Source of the DNA: Chelydra serpentina
Taxonomy: Eukaryota > Chordata > Testudines > Chelydridae
Reading direction: 5' to 3'
Length of the DNA stretch: 64,000 bases
NCBI GenBank assembly: GCA_037349315.1
Contig: JBAIAC010000042.1
Coordinates: forward strand, 3,224,001-3,288,000
In this document: positions 53,858 to 64,000 of the stretch, piece by piece
How positions within the stretch are numbered: position 1 is the stretch's first letter
How the letters are laid out: every line of letters starts with the position of its first letter
Notes under the pieces: model-generated
Told to the model about the DNA's origin: nothing
Database searches by the model: none
What the model saw: the letters and a program-made list of their open reading frames with translations, nothing else
Made by a program: the position numbers and the translations under genes

Positions 53858-56800
53858 TCAGGGACACAGGCTGAGCACGGATCCTGGCCCCACCCAGAGC
53901 CAGGGTCGGATTCTCTCCCCAGGGACGGAGCCCGGCGGGAAAGTGAAGATCGGGGCCTCGTCACCAGCATCGATAAATGTCACCTGCCCCCGGTCACAGT
54001 CCAGACAAACCCAGATCCTTCTGGGGACCCGGCTCAGGGGCAGGGGGGTCTCAGGGGAGGTCAGAGCCCGGAACTGACCCCACCACTGCTCCACAGCCCA
54101 GATCCCCCCTTCAGGGCTCAGGCTGATCACCCCCTTCCTCCTCACAGACTCTCTGGCCACCCCCACAGCCCAGCGTTCCCCATCCCCCACCTCCACCCCC
54201 CAGCAATGTCTCCCCGAGGTGAATCCCTCACAGCCCAGCACACACAGCGCAGTGTCAAATCTCTCAGGGTCGTGGGGCAGATCCTGGCGTGTGTCTCCCC
54301 ATCTCACACTTTTCCGATCCACAGACAGGACGAGGTCAGGATGAGACGAGTATGGATCCAGAGTCACATTCACTGTGGTGGGGGGTAAAGAATCAGAGCG
54401 TTAGGGGCAGAGCTCAACCCTGGGGTTGGCTGGGGCCATTTTTCACACTCCCCAGAAGCCCTGCTCCAGTTGGGACAGGCCTGGACCCCAGGGAGCTGCC
54501 TCTGTCCTTGCTCCTGAGGCTGAACAGAGATGTCACTGCAGTTCCTCAGCCTGTTTCTCATTTGTCTAAAAAAGCTTCAGTTCCCAGCTCCCCTTCCTGG
54601 AGCTGCTCCATTCCCAATGGCAGAGACACAGCCAGGAAGGGGTAAGAAGCTTTTATTGAGGAGGGGATGGGAACCAGCTTAAAAACTCAGCAAGAAACTC
54701 CATCCCCTAAGGCAGCCTCCACTCCCAGGCCAGGGAACAGAGAGGAAAGTGCAGCATTGGGGAAGAACTGCTTATGACTAGAGAGTAGGAGGTGGCATTG
54801 GGTTGAGGAGCCCCAACCCAGAGAGAAGGGAGGAGCTGCCACCATCACAGGGAGAGCATCCCCCCAACCCCGGAAGCAGGGAGCAGCTCCAATGGGAGAG
54901 CCCAGCCCTGCCCAAAGGAAAGGCAGGATGTTGGAGAAGCGCGATGGGGAGTCTCTGGGTAAAGCAGAGGGATGTGTCAAGCCTCAGGGCAGAGAGCTCT
55001 GTTCGGGTGCTGCTCAGGGAGAGTGTTTCTGTTCAGCAGCCTGGGCATGAACTCAGCCCTAAGGTTGGGGTCAGGATTGTTTGTGTGATGTCGGCTTGGA
55101 ATCCCCCCAGGTGTTCCGGAACCTTGGTAGAAGTTGCGGGGAGGGGCCCAGGGGGGCCCATCGCCTGCGGCCCCGCCCACTCTGTGGCCCTGCCCCATTA
55201 CTCCTCTTCCCACCGAGGCCCTGACTCCACGCCATGCTGGGAGCCTTGGCCACTGTGGGGAGCCCCGGACCCTATACCTGCCCTGGGCTGGTGTCTGGGG
55301 GGCCTGGGAGCAGCCCCCAGCCCATGTTCCCACTCCCCAGAGCCCACCACCCCAGGACAGGTGGAGGGTGCAGGGTTCCCCAGTACGTCTGAGCTCCTTG
55401 AGTGACAGCCAAGCTCTGGCTTCTGGCCTGACTAGGGGGCAGGGCCTCAGGGGAAGAGGAGCAGGGATGGGGTCTGAGAGGGGCCAGCGCCGGAAAGAAT
55501 CATAGAATCATAGAATATCAGGGTTGGAAGGGACCTTAGGAGGTCATCTAGTCCAACCCCCTGCTCAACGCAGGACCAATCCCTAATTTTTGCCCCAGAT
55601 CCCCAAATGGCCCCCTCAAGGATTGAACTCACAACCCTGGGTTTAGCAGGCCAATGCTCAAACCACTGAGCTATCCCTCCCCCTGCAGTCTCACCCTGTC
55701 TGTGTGCTCCGAGTGGTTCCTCTCTTTTTGTCTCCAGTTCAGATGGCAGCGTGTCTGCAGGGGGAAAGGAGAAGAGGAGTGAGATTTCAGGCTTTCATAT
55801 TTATAAGAGCGTCCCCACTCTGAACTCCTAGAACTGTGTTTCCATCATGACAGAGACAGACAGAGGGACACACTCAGGCATTTCGTAGACAAAAATCTAT
55901 CGATTTCATTTCTCATTCAGGCCTCGGGAAGAGGAGCAGGGGTGGTGCCACTAAGAGGAGCTGGCACTGGGAAGAGGCTGGCGCTGCGGGCAGGGGCTGC
56001 GCTTCATGGGGAGGAGCTGATCAGCAGCCCGGCCACAAAGCCCAGCAGCTGCCTGCGAGGCTCCAGGCTTGCAACGTGGCCCCCTGCCACCAAACTATGC
56101 CCATGTTAAAAACTGGGCGGGCCTGGGTGGCCTTACTACTTTTATACTGGGGGGGTGGCGGCGGCATGGCCCCCTGGGCTACCCTGTTCCAGCGGGTCTG
56201 GACCGCCTTACTGTTTAATGTGCTATTTTTAGGGCTGCGTGGGTCATAGCCACGGTCGGTTTGGTTGGTAACTTTCGCTACAATCCCATGAAGATGTTTT
56301 CACTGGAATTTTCTCATCATTTAGAGACAATCTTCTCCTAAAATCTCACCCTGTCCGAACGGTCCTAGGGATTTCCCTCTTTTTCTCTCCAGTTCAGATG
56401 GCAGAGTGTCTGGAAGAGGAAAGGAAAAGAGAGGTGAGATTTCAGGCTTTCATATTATAACAGCATCACCGCTCTGAACTCCTAGACCTGTGTTTTAATT
56501 ATGACAGAGAAACAGAAAGAGACACACCCAGGGATTTAATATAAAAAGGTCTGAAACGTTCTATTTCCTCTCTCATTCAGGCATCTCCCAGCAATGGAAC
56601 CAACATCCTTGCAGCCTCACAACCATCCCAGGACAAACACTCTGTAAGAGAGATTTACTTTTCCCCTCCTCATCCCCTCCCACCCTTCAGACTCCAGTAG
56701 GTTTGTCTCATTCACTTATTGCCTTTTCTCGTAACCTAGACCCAGAGCCTGCAAAGACTTTGGCATAAAAGTAACTTTACCCACTTTGGTCCCTTTGACA

Positions 56801-59800
56801 CTAAGAGGATGCAAAATCCTGGCTCTAATTCTGAGCTGTTGGGTTTGTTTACTCAGCATCTCTAAAGAGAGCAGCACGCAGGGCCGTCCCTAGCTATTCT
56901 GGGGCCCTACGCAGCCCCCCGTGGGGGGGTGGGGGTGGGGAGTGAGGCCTCCACGGGAGAGGGCTGGCTTGGGGGGCAGGGAGGAACCTGCGGAGGCTTA
57001 AGGGAAGGGGTTGGGTGGGGGCGTGGTTTGGGCGGAGCAGGGGTGGGAAGAGGCGGGGCTGAGGTAGAGCAGGGGCAGGGGCCATGGGGAAAGGGTGGGG
57101 CAGGGGCTGGAGCAGCATGCAGCTGTGCAGGGCTTTTTTGAGGCACCAAATTTCCTGGTGCCCTACGCAGCTGCATACTTTGCGTCTGGGTAGAGACGGC
57201 CCTGGCAGCATGAAGGGGCCTCGTCCTCCATAGGCAGAAATAGGAATAATAATAGAATCATAGGACTGGAGGGAATCTCGAGAGGTCATCAAGTCCAGTC
57301 CTCTGCACTCATGGCAGGACCAAGCACCATCTCTAGACCATAGGACGAAACAATAAAATCATTTTATCAAGGTGGAAATTGAGGCAGGGGGAAGGTTGGC
57401 TCCATGGATCAGATTCACCCCTGTACCGGCAAAAAGAGAGAGGGGAGGGGCCATTTGTGACTCTGCTGTTCAGTGGGCTGGGTCCAGGTGTAACAATTGA
57501 CCTTTAGTTTTGAGTGCCGACCTTTACGCACCTGTGGTCTGGTTCTCAGAGTGGCTGGTCTCCTGCAGCTCCCACTGACTCCACCTGCAGATGTGGAGGC
57601 TACAGGGCTTGGGAGCACCTGCCCTGCAGCTCTCTAGTTGGGAGAGGGAAACTCGGGTGCCCCAAATTAGGCCATTTTCCTGAATTTGGGACTTAATGTT
57701 GAATGTTGTGACCTTTGGCAAGTCATGAATTAATGTGAGATCCTGATGCCTGGGCCCCTGCTACATCTGCTCTATTTGTCGGCTTTCCACTAATTATTAT
57801 ATTAAGTATTAAGAACTGGTACAAGGGTCATTTCTTAAACATAAGTTTGGACAGACCGAGACTGTGCGTTTGTACTGACTGACTTGGCTTTGGCCTGGTG
57901 AGCCGTTTACTTGACAAGAGGGAAATGTTGCCTTGAGTGACCTTTTTATTAAGTGATGTGTTCATAAGTTGCTCTGTGGGACAAAGAGATGTTTTGACCA
58001 CACAATGTGCTTCAAGAAAACAGATACCCAAAATGTACTGCCAAGGAGCAGTTAGCAAAGTCCGAAAACCCCCATGTGGAGAAAAGGGTCAAAGTTATCT
58101 GTGCACATCAGTGTGTACTGAGTGGTGATGAATGCACTGGAAAAAAGAATAACATGAAAATAGCTTGGACAGTAAAAGCCCTGCCAATTAAAAAGTTCAT
58201 GCATGTACAGTGCATGATTTATGCAAGACACTTACTATTCAGAACACACAAAGATGATTGGAAATAAATATATAAATAATATAAATAAATATATAATCTG
58301 GATGTGTATAATACGTCAGACATCGTATGGAGTAGTCAGAGCATCAAAGGAGAAATGCACCATGAGCCACCTTTGCCCCAGAAGAAGGTAACTGGGCAGT
58401 ATTTCTTTTAGTATGTCCATCATTTCTTACTTGAGTAGTAACTGTAATGGCAAGACATGCTTTTGGAACAAATAAGTGGTTGAATGAATCAACCTGAGTC
58501 TCTTGGACCCCAAGTGCGTGGCATTCTCACCCAACAATTAAATAGAAGCATAATATAAACCATGGGAACTGAAACAACCACTCAGCCGACCTCAAAAGAG
58601 ATGGGAAGATTTCATCTTGAAAAGATATTGCCACACATGGAGAAGGAAGCCCAGGAAGAATGGTCAATCATAGTTATCAAGGTGATAAACTAATTATGAA
58701 CCAATTGACCAGCGCCATTGTCTTCCCAGTTAACCCAATTTCCCCTCCTACATCCCTTCTAGGTACCTTTGAACTGCCTCAGAGTCTCCAATAGCGCAAT
58801 AGTTTTCTGGAAGTAACCACTGACTCGCTCTTCCACTTCAGGAGAAATCTCCTCTGGCTGCTGGAACTTCCCCTTCTCACACCTGGAGAGAAACAATTTC
58901 ACGTGATTGTATTTCACTGTGTGACTCATGATACGTTCTGGCTAGTGAGTCGCTGCTCTAATGGGACTGGAGTTAGAATTCCTCGACTTCTCCCTCAGAG
59001 CAGGTGCAACACAGCCCATGGCCATGAAATGTTCCCCTCAAAGGACCCATTAATATTCTTCAATTCTGGCCTGGAGGGACCAGCTCTGGCACAAAAGAGG
59101 AATTGAGTCTCCATGGCCAATTCACTCCTTGGCCTCCATGCTCTGAGGAACAGGAGGTTCCCAGGTGAAGTGCATTTGATACAGTACCACATGAGGAATT
59201 ATTGGTTAAATTGGAAAAGATGGGGATCAATATGAAAATTGAGAGGTGGATAAGGAACTGGTTAAAGGGGAGACTACAGCGGGTCATACTGAAAGGTGTA
59301 CTGTCAGGTTGGAGGGAGGTTACTGGTGGAGTTCCTCAAGGTTCAGTTTTTGGACCAATTTTATTTAATCTTTTTATTACTGACCTCGGAACCAAAAGTG
59401 GGAGTGTGCTCATAAAGTTTGCGGATGACACAAAGTTGGGAGGTATTGCCAATTCAGAAAAGGATCGGGATATCCTACAGGAAGATCTGGATGACCTTGT
59501 AAACTGGAGTAATAGTAATAGGATGAAATTTAATAGTGAGAAGTGTAAGGTTATGCATTTAGGGATTAATAACAAGAATTTTAGTTATAAGCTGGGGACG
59601 CATCAGTTGGAAGTAATGGAAGAGGAGAAGGACCTCGGAGTCCTGGTTGATCACAGGATGACTATGAGTCGCCAATGTGATGTGGCTGTGAAAAAAGCTA
59701 ATGCGGTCTTGGGATGCATTAGGCGAGGTATTTCTAGTAGAGATAAGGAGGTGTTAGTACCGTTATACAAGGCATTGGTGAGACCTCATTTGGAATACTG

Positions 59801-62136
59801 TGGGCAGTTCTGGTCTCCCATGTTTAAGAAGGATGAATTCAAACTGGAACAGGTACAAAGAAGGGCCACTAGGATGATCCGAGGAATGGAAAACCTGTCG
59901 TATGAAAGGAGACTCAAGGAGCTTGGTTTGTTTACCTTAACTAAAAGAAGGCTGAGGGGAGATATGATTGCTCTCTTTAAATATATCAGAGGGATAAATA
60001 CCAAGGAGGGAGAGGAATTATTTCAGCTCAGTACCAATGTGGACACAAGAACAAATGGATATAAACTGGTCATCAGGAAGTTTAGATTTGAAATTAGATG
60101 AAGGTTTCTAACCATCAGAGGAGTGAAGTTCTGGAACAGCCTTCCAAGGGAAGCAGTGGGGGCAAAAGACCTATCTGGCTTCAAGATTAAGCTAGATACG
60201 TTTATGGAGGGGATGGTTTGATGGGATAACATGATCTTAGTCAAAGGTCAATTAATTGCCATCAGTGGTAAATAGGACCAATGGTCAATGATGGGATGTT
60301 AGATGTTACTACAGAGAACTTTTTCCTGGGTGTCTGGCTGGTGAGTCTTGCCCACATGCTCGGGGTTCAGCTGATTGCCATATTTGGGGTCGGGAAGGAA
60401 TTTTCCTCCAGGGTAGATTAGCAGAGGCCCTGGAGGTTTTTTGCCTTCCTCTGCAGCATGGGGCACGGGTCACTTACTGGAGGATTCTCTGCATCTTGAA
60501 GTCTTTAAACCATGATTTGAGGACTTCAATAGCTGAGACATAGGTGAGAGGATTATTCCAGGAGTGGGTGGGTGAGATTCTGTGGCCTGCATTGTGCAGG
60601 AGGTCAGACTAGATGATCATAATGGTCCCTTCTGACCTTAAAGTCTATGAGTCTATGAGAAATCTGTCCTCTAGGAACTAGACTGAGACACCAACTCCCC
60701 GCTCCCCAGCTCATTCCACACAGGTCTCCAAACAGTCCTCAGGTGGGAAAGACTTTTGACCGTTGCTGCCCTAGGCTGAATGGTGACCAGTGCCCCAGCA
60801 GTGACAGGCCCATATTCCACCCCCACAATCCTGAGGCAGCCAGTCCCCCAGGGAGGTGACATCTCTAGGAAATACTTGAGGTCAGTCTTTCCCACTGAAT
60901 GGAAAATTTCATAGTCTTCTCTGCAAGCGTGAGAACCTCAGGATGAAGTTGTTCAGAGAGATTCGTATCCAACATATGACCTTCCCCACACTTTTGCTGT
61001 AGAGCGCTGGGGAGAGGCGGTGGTAACATCATCTCCAAGCTCTTTCCCAGCATTGTGAAGTGTGAGGGGGAGTGAGAGAGAGCCACGTACCTGCTCAAGG
61101 TGCTTCTGACGTCCTAGAGGAGAGAACAAAAAAAGAATTTCAGTCCCATCTGACACACACAGGGGATCACAGGGAAGGGATTTAGGAAGTATGGGGGGAA
61201 AGAGGCCCTGCTTTGGCCCCAAGGCCATGGATTCCCTGAGCTAATGGGGCTCCTCCATCTCTCATAACTCTGTGTCTGTGACTCTGCAAAGAACAATTGT
61301 AATTCACATATCAGTAATGCACACACCAAGTTACAGTGAGATCTCTGACTGCTGGACCACAGTGCTTATGATTCAGGAGACCTCCCTTCCCCATGTGGGG
61401 ATCTGGGATGTTTCTCACTCAGTCTCACCTGCAGGAATTCACTTGCTGGCTTCTGACACTTCCCCTCCAGCTCCCTGATCAGCTCACTGAGACGGGAAAT
61501 CTCCTCGGAGAATTTACTGACACTTTCATTCTGGATCCTCACAATCTTCTCGTCCAGCTTGTCCAGCTGGGCCAGCAGGAGTCGCTCTTGTTGCTCCAGG
61601 AACTGCTGCAGTTGCTGAAATTCAGACACAATCTTCTGCCTCTCGGTTTGTGTCTGTATCTGTATAAAAATAAGAAAAGGGCTGGTCAGGGACATGGATG
61701 GAGCCTGGGGTCCTTTCATGGAGAGCTGAGTGTGTAGGATTTTCTTTGAAAATTCTAAGATTATGTTAGTGCAAGAAATGACCAGACACAGTGGACAGCA
61801 CTTCACGGGGAGATTCAGTTCACTTAGGGAGGATTTCTGTGAAAGCCACAAGGGCTAGACATTAACTCATTAACTGAAATGGAAGCTTAGGGCTTGTCTA
61901 CACACGAATCTAACCCAGCAATCCGTGATCAGGGAGGAAGTAGGAAGACACACAAGCCCACATTCACCAAGGCCATAGATGAATCTGCCACCAAACAGAC
62001 CCTCACTGCCAATCCCTGCTGGTTAATAACAAGCACCTACCAGATACTCCCAGATTTTCCCCTCTCCAGTCGCTTTCAATCCCAGCAGCTTTTCTCTCTC
62101 TTCTCTCAAAGTCTTCAAATGGGCCTGAAGTTTTTC
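53858..62136 (-). CDS. Second TRIM gene (coiled coil, PRY-SPRY), exons 2-7; exon 1 beyond window
   Basis: Minus-strand exons in order: 62136-62041 (96 bp), 61659-61429 (231), 61113-61091 (23), 58882-58767 (116), 56409-56350 and/or 55754-55695 (60 each), 54372-53858 (PRY-SPRY to TGA). All splice sites and phases are intact and sizes equal those of the plus-strand gene. Exons 2-3 encode a long coiled coil. The SPRY has LDPY, a WGVEV variant of WEVEV, and LDCDRG. Exon 1 (RING, B-box) is absent up to 64000; intron 1 alignment with the first gene predicts it near 64.8 kb, outside the window. Two exon 6 copies are each 60 bp, phase 1 to phase 1, so either or both can be spliced in. A CR1 lies antisense in the intron between exons 4 and 5. 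The product should be a RING-type ubiquitin ligase if exon 1 exists. Confidence 0.82.
55499..55685 (-). mobile_element. tRNA-derived turtle-type SINE beside TRIM exon 6
   Basis: Same SINE as 38804-38990, with A and B boxes readable on the minus strand. Its edge lies about 10 bp downstream (gene sense) of the exon 6 copy at 55695-55754, just beyond the GTGAGA donor. Confidence 0.88.
55695..55754 (-). CDS. TRIM alternative exon 6, copy a
   Basis: 60-bp exon between CTGCAG acceptor and GTGAGA donor, phase 1 on both sides. It encodes DTLPSELETKREEPLGAHRQ. It belongs to the minus-strand TRIM gene and lies closer to the SPRY exon. Confidence 0.7.
56350..56409 (-). CDS. TRIM alternative exon 6, copy b
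   Basis: 60-bp exon between TTCCAG acceptor and GTGAGA donor, phase 1 on both sides. It encodes DTLPSELERKRGKSLGPFGQ. It is closer than copy a to the plus-strand gene's exon 6, so copy a is probably the derived duplicate. Confidence 0.7.
56879..57204. mobile_element. hAT-like MITE in TRIM intron 5
   Basis: Ends CAGGGCCGTCCCTA and TAGAGACGGCCCTG. Flanks GCAGCACG (56871-56878) and GCAGCATG (57205-57212) match 7 of 8. Absent from the paralogous intron of the plus-strand gene. Confidence 0.85.
57245..57350 (-). mobile_element. CR1 3' tail fragment
   Basis: The reverse complement matches the terminal 100 bp of the CR1 at 23005-24868 (GGTCTAGATGGTGCTTGGTC region). Confidence 0.7.
59173..60658 (+). 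mobile_element. CR1 LINE, 5'-truncated, antisense in TRIM intron 4
   Basis: A 299-residue frame (59202-60101) carries RT motifs GVPQGSVFGPILFNLFI, FADDTKLGGI (intact catalytic FADD), GVLVDHRMTMS, then RRATRMIRGME and [14 protein letters not shown]. The tail ends CCTTAAAGTCTATGAGTCTATGA. The flanking TRIM intron matches 8161-8250 of the plus-strand gene with no CR1, so the insertion edges are visible. The N-terminal RT fingers and ORF1 are missing, so it is immobile. Confidence 0.9.
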
Positions 62137-64000
62137 CTGAAGAAACAGAATGAAATGATTTGGGAAGTTTCATTTTGAGGGTTGAGAGGTGTGTGAACTG
62201 GGTGTTTTTCCCCTCAAACCCAAGATGACTGTTGGTCCCAATCACTTTGTGACATCAGGGCCACCAAGAAGATGAAACCTTATTAATGGAGCCTGGGAAC
62301 GTGTCACATTCCAACTTGTTACCAAATCAGGTTCAGTCTCTTTAGTAATTAGAGAGAGATCTCAATTATAACCAAGCTTTATTGGGATTTGTGAACTGAT
62401 TAGTGGTACCGCGCATAACAGGGCACCGGAATCACATGGGGGTGAATCAATAAACCTGTTCTGTAGCAGGTTTAACGAACCAAATGATAGAAATCCCAGA
62501 AGGCAGCAGGGTTTCAATATGGGCTGGGAATTCAGCCCTGAAGCCCTGGGGACTGCGCTGGTTGGACAGAGCTGGTCTAAGCACCAGGGAAAACCCGATG
62601 AGACGTCAGGAGGCCATTCGTCTGGTTTGAAGCTGCACGGTCCAGTTTTGTGGAGCCCTGTCCCTGTCCGGTAGGGACTCGGCACTGGACGGGGCTTTGT
62701 CCGGTGCAAAAGGGAGAGAGGAGGAGAGTGAGGATGCAGGAGGACGCCCGTGAGGGTGGGGGAGGGGCTGGGTGGCACCTTCATGCAAATGATGCAGGTG
62801 GGGGTACACTGAAAAAAGCGGGGGTGTGGCCCACGCAGGGTGACTGATACTGGTGAGGACAGGCCCATGCAGGCAGGCGTGGGCATGTCCTATGTTCTGG
62901 GGAAGCCTCGGTGACCTCCCTAATTAGACATGATGCAAATTTGTATAAAGAACAGTTGGGTTTTGCTCCAGTGCTGTCCTAAACCCTTTCCGTGGCAATG
63001 TCCCCTGGGCAGATACTCCACTGTCCTATTCCCTGGTAAAGATCCCGGAAGCAGTGCATTCTGGGAGATTTCAAAAGGATGCCTGGTGGGACTAATCAAA
63101 CCACATTAGCTGGTCTTTGCCCACATATACCACAGAACAGTTCAAAGTTCAGACTGACACAGGTCAGCACCTCCGAGGAATTAATTTTGCTGCTATCCAG
63201 TCTAATCCCAGTGGTATTTGTCCTGGACCTGAGCTGTCTGGAGCCCTTTTGTGCGGACTGAAGGTGCTCGGGGTCCCACACAGCATTCATCCCAGTGATC
63301 TCTAGTGCAGGCCAGCAGCATCTGAGTTTAACCCCTCATGGAGCAACACAGGAGTTCAGAATCCCAGTGAGAAACCTCCTCTCCCTGCTGGGTTTGGGGC
63401 CTTTATCAAGGGATCTTTCCCTGCTAATGGACACACTTCATTGACGGGGACTGACACTGAGGTGGCAGCATGGTCAGGGCCGGCTTTAGGGGGTATCGGG
63501 CCCTGCGCCAGCACCTTTTAAATTTTTACTCACCCATCAGTGCTCCAGGTCTTCGGCGGCATTTCAGCGGCGGGTCCTTCAGTGTCGCTGAAGGCCCGGA
63601 GCGAGTGAAGGACCCGCCGCCGAAGTGGCGCCAAAGACCCAGAGCACCACCGGGTGAGTACAAGCGGGTGTTAGAATCGGGCCCCGCACTCCCTAAAGCC
63701 AGCCCTGAGCATGGTCTAGTGGATGACTCTGGGCCTCAGTTTCTCTCCTGCCCTTTGTTTGTCTTGCCTATTTCTGCTGTAACCTGCTCAGAGAAGAGAT
63801 TGCCCCTTGCTGTTTTTTGTGCAGGGCCCAGATCTCATTTGGGGTCTTTAAGGGCCACTGTGATGCAAAAAGGGTAATCATAAGAATGTCTATTAAATCA
63901 ATCAGTAACAAGAACAGCTTGTAAACTTCCCCTTCTCCAGGCTGAGGGCAACACGTTCATATATATCTGTCTGCAGCTCTTCTGAGTCAAGCTTCACTGA
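62137..64000 (-). other. Intron 1 of the minus-strand TRIM gene (part)
   Basis: Reverse complement aligns with 5140-6240, intron 1 of the plus-strand gene, apart from the MITE at 63475-63707. No RING exon is found before the window ends. Confidence 0.65.
63475..63707. mobile_element. hAT-like MITE with perfect 8-bp target duplication
   Basis: Ends CAGGGCCGGCTTTAGGG and CCCTAAAGCCAGCCCTG, flanked on both sides by AGCATGGT (63467-63474, 63708-63715). The interior folds as a long hairpin (GGCGGGTCCTTCA against TGAAGGACCCGCC). Confidence 0.9.

Noticed and set aside
63470..63877. 135-residue plus-strand frame
   Set aside because: Mostly the palindromic MITE at 63475-63707 with target duplications.

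Overview
The window reads as nuclear DNA of a vertebrate, most likely a cryptodiran turtle. The basis is: intron-split TRIM genes with the canonical vertebrate exon sizes; several CR1 LINEs; a tRNA-derived SINE (two minus-strand copies, 38.8 and 55.5 kb) of the type typical of turtles; and abundant hAT- and Harbinger-type MITEs. There are no bacterial operons, ribosome-binding sites or CRISPR arrays. The species assignment is inference.

Layout, left to right. 0-2.4 kb: MITEs, a minus-strand scrap of a repeat-protein gene, and the left arm of a 1.5-kb inverted repeat. 3.2-11.7 kb: a complete seven-exon TRIM E3 ligase gene (RING, B-box, coiled coil, PRY-SPRY; 485 residues) on the plus strand, with a consensus interferon-stimulated response element 28 bp before its ATG. 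13.7-18.2 kb: a tandem copy of that gene's last three exons only, with all reading frames and splice sites intact. 18.2-34 kb: a transposon graveyard: a Ty3/gypsy pol scrap, a two-gene Harbinger element interrupted by a CR1, an LTR, tRNA-like tandem units and two LINE fragments. 34.1-35.6 kb: the right inverted-repeat arm. 35.8-38.2 kb: a hAT-like element with perfect 8-bp target duplications whose interior has become a ~35-copy 50-bp minisatellite. 39.95-46.8 kb: an uninterrupted 6.7-kb reading frame encoding a giant protein of 22 units of about 98 residues, which I cannot assign to a known family. Its 3' end is cut inside unit 22 by a ~1.1-kb LTR-like insertion, and the lost C-terminus survives as a frameshifted relic at 47.87-48.72 kb. 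49-51.2 kb: a second Harbinger relic and MITEs. 51.9-52.9 kb: an orphan piece of TRIM 3' flank. 53.9-62.1 kb: a second TRIM gene on the minus strand, exons 2-7 present, exon 1 apparently beyond the right edge, with a duplicated exon 6.

Together this is an expanding, rearranged TRIM cluster (innate-immune type, one member with an ISRE) wrapped around a lineage-specific giant repeat protein gene that has itself grown by nested unequal duplication. The giant repeat gene is the best candidate for something undescribed; its function cannot be read from the sequence.
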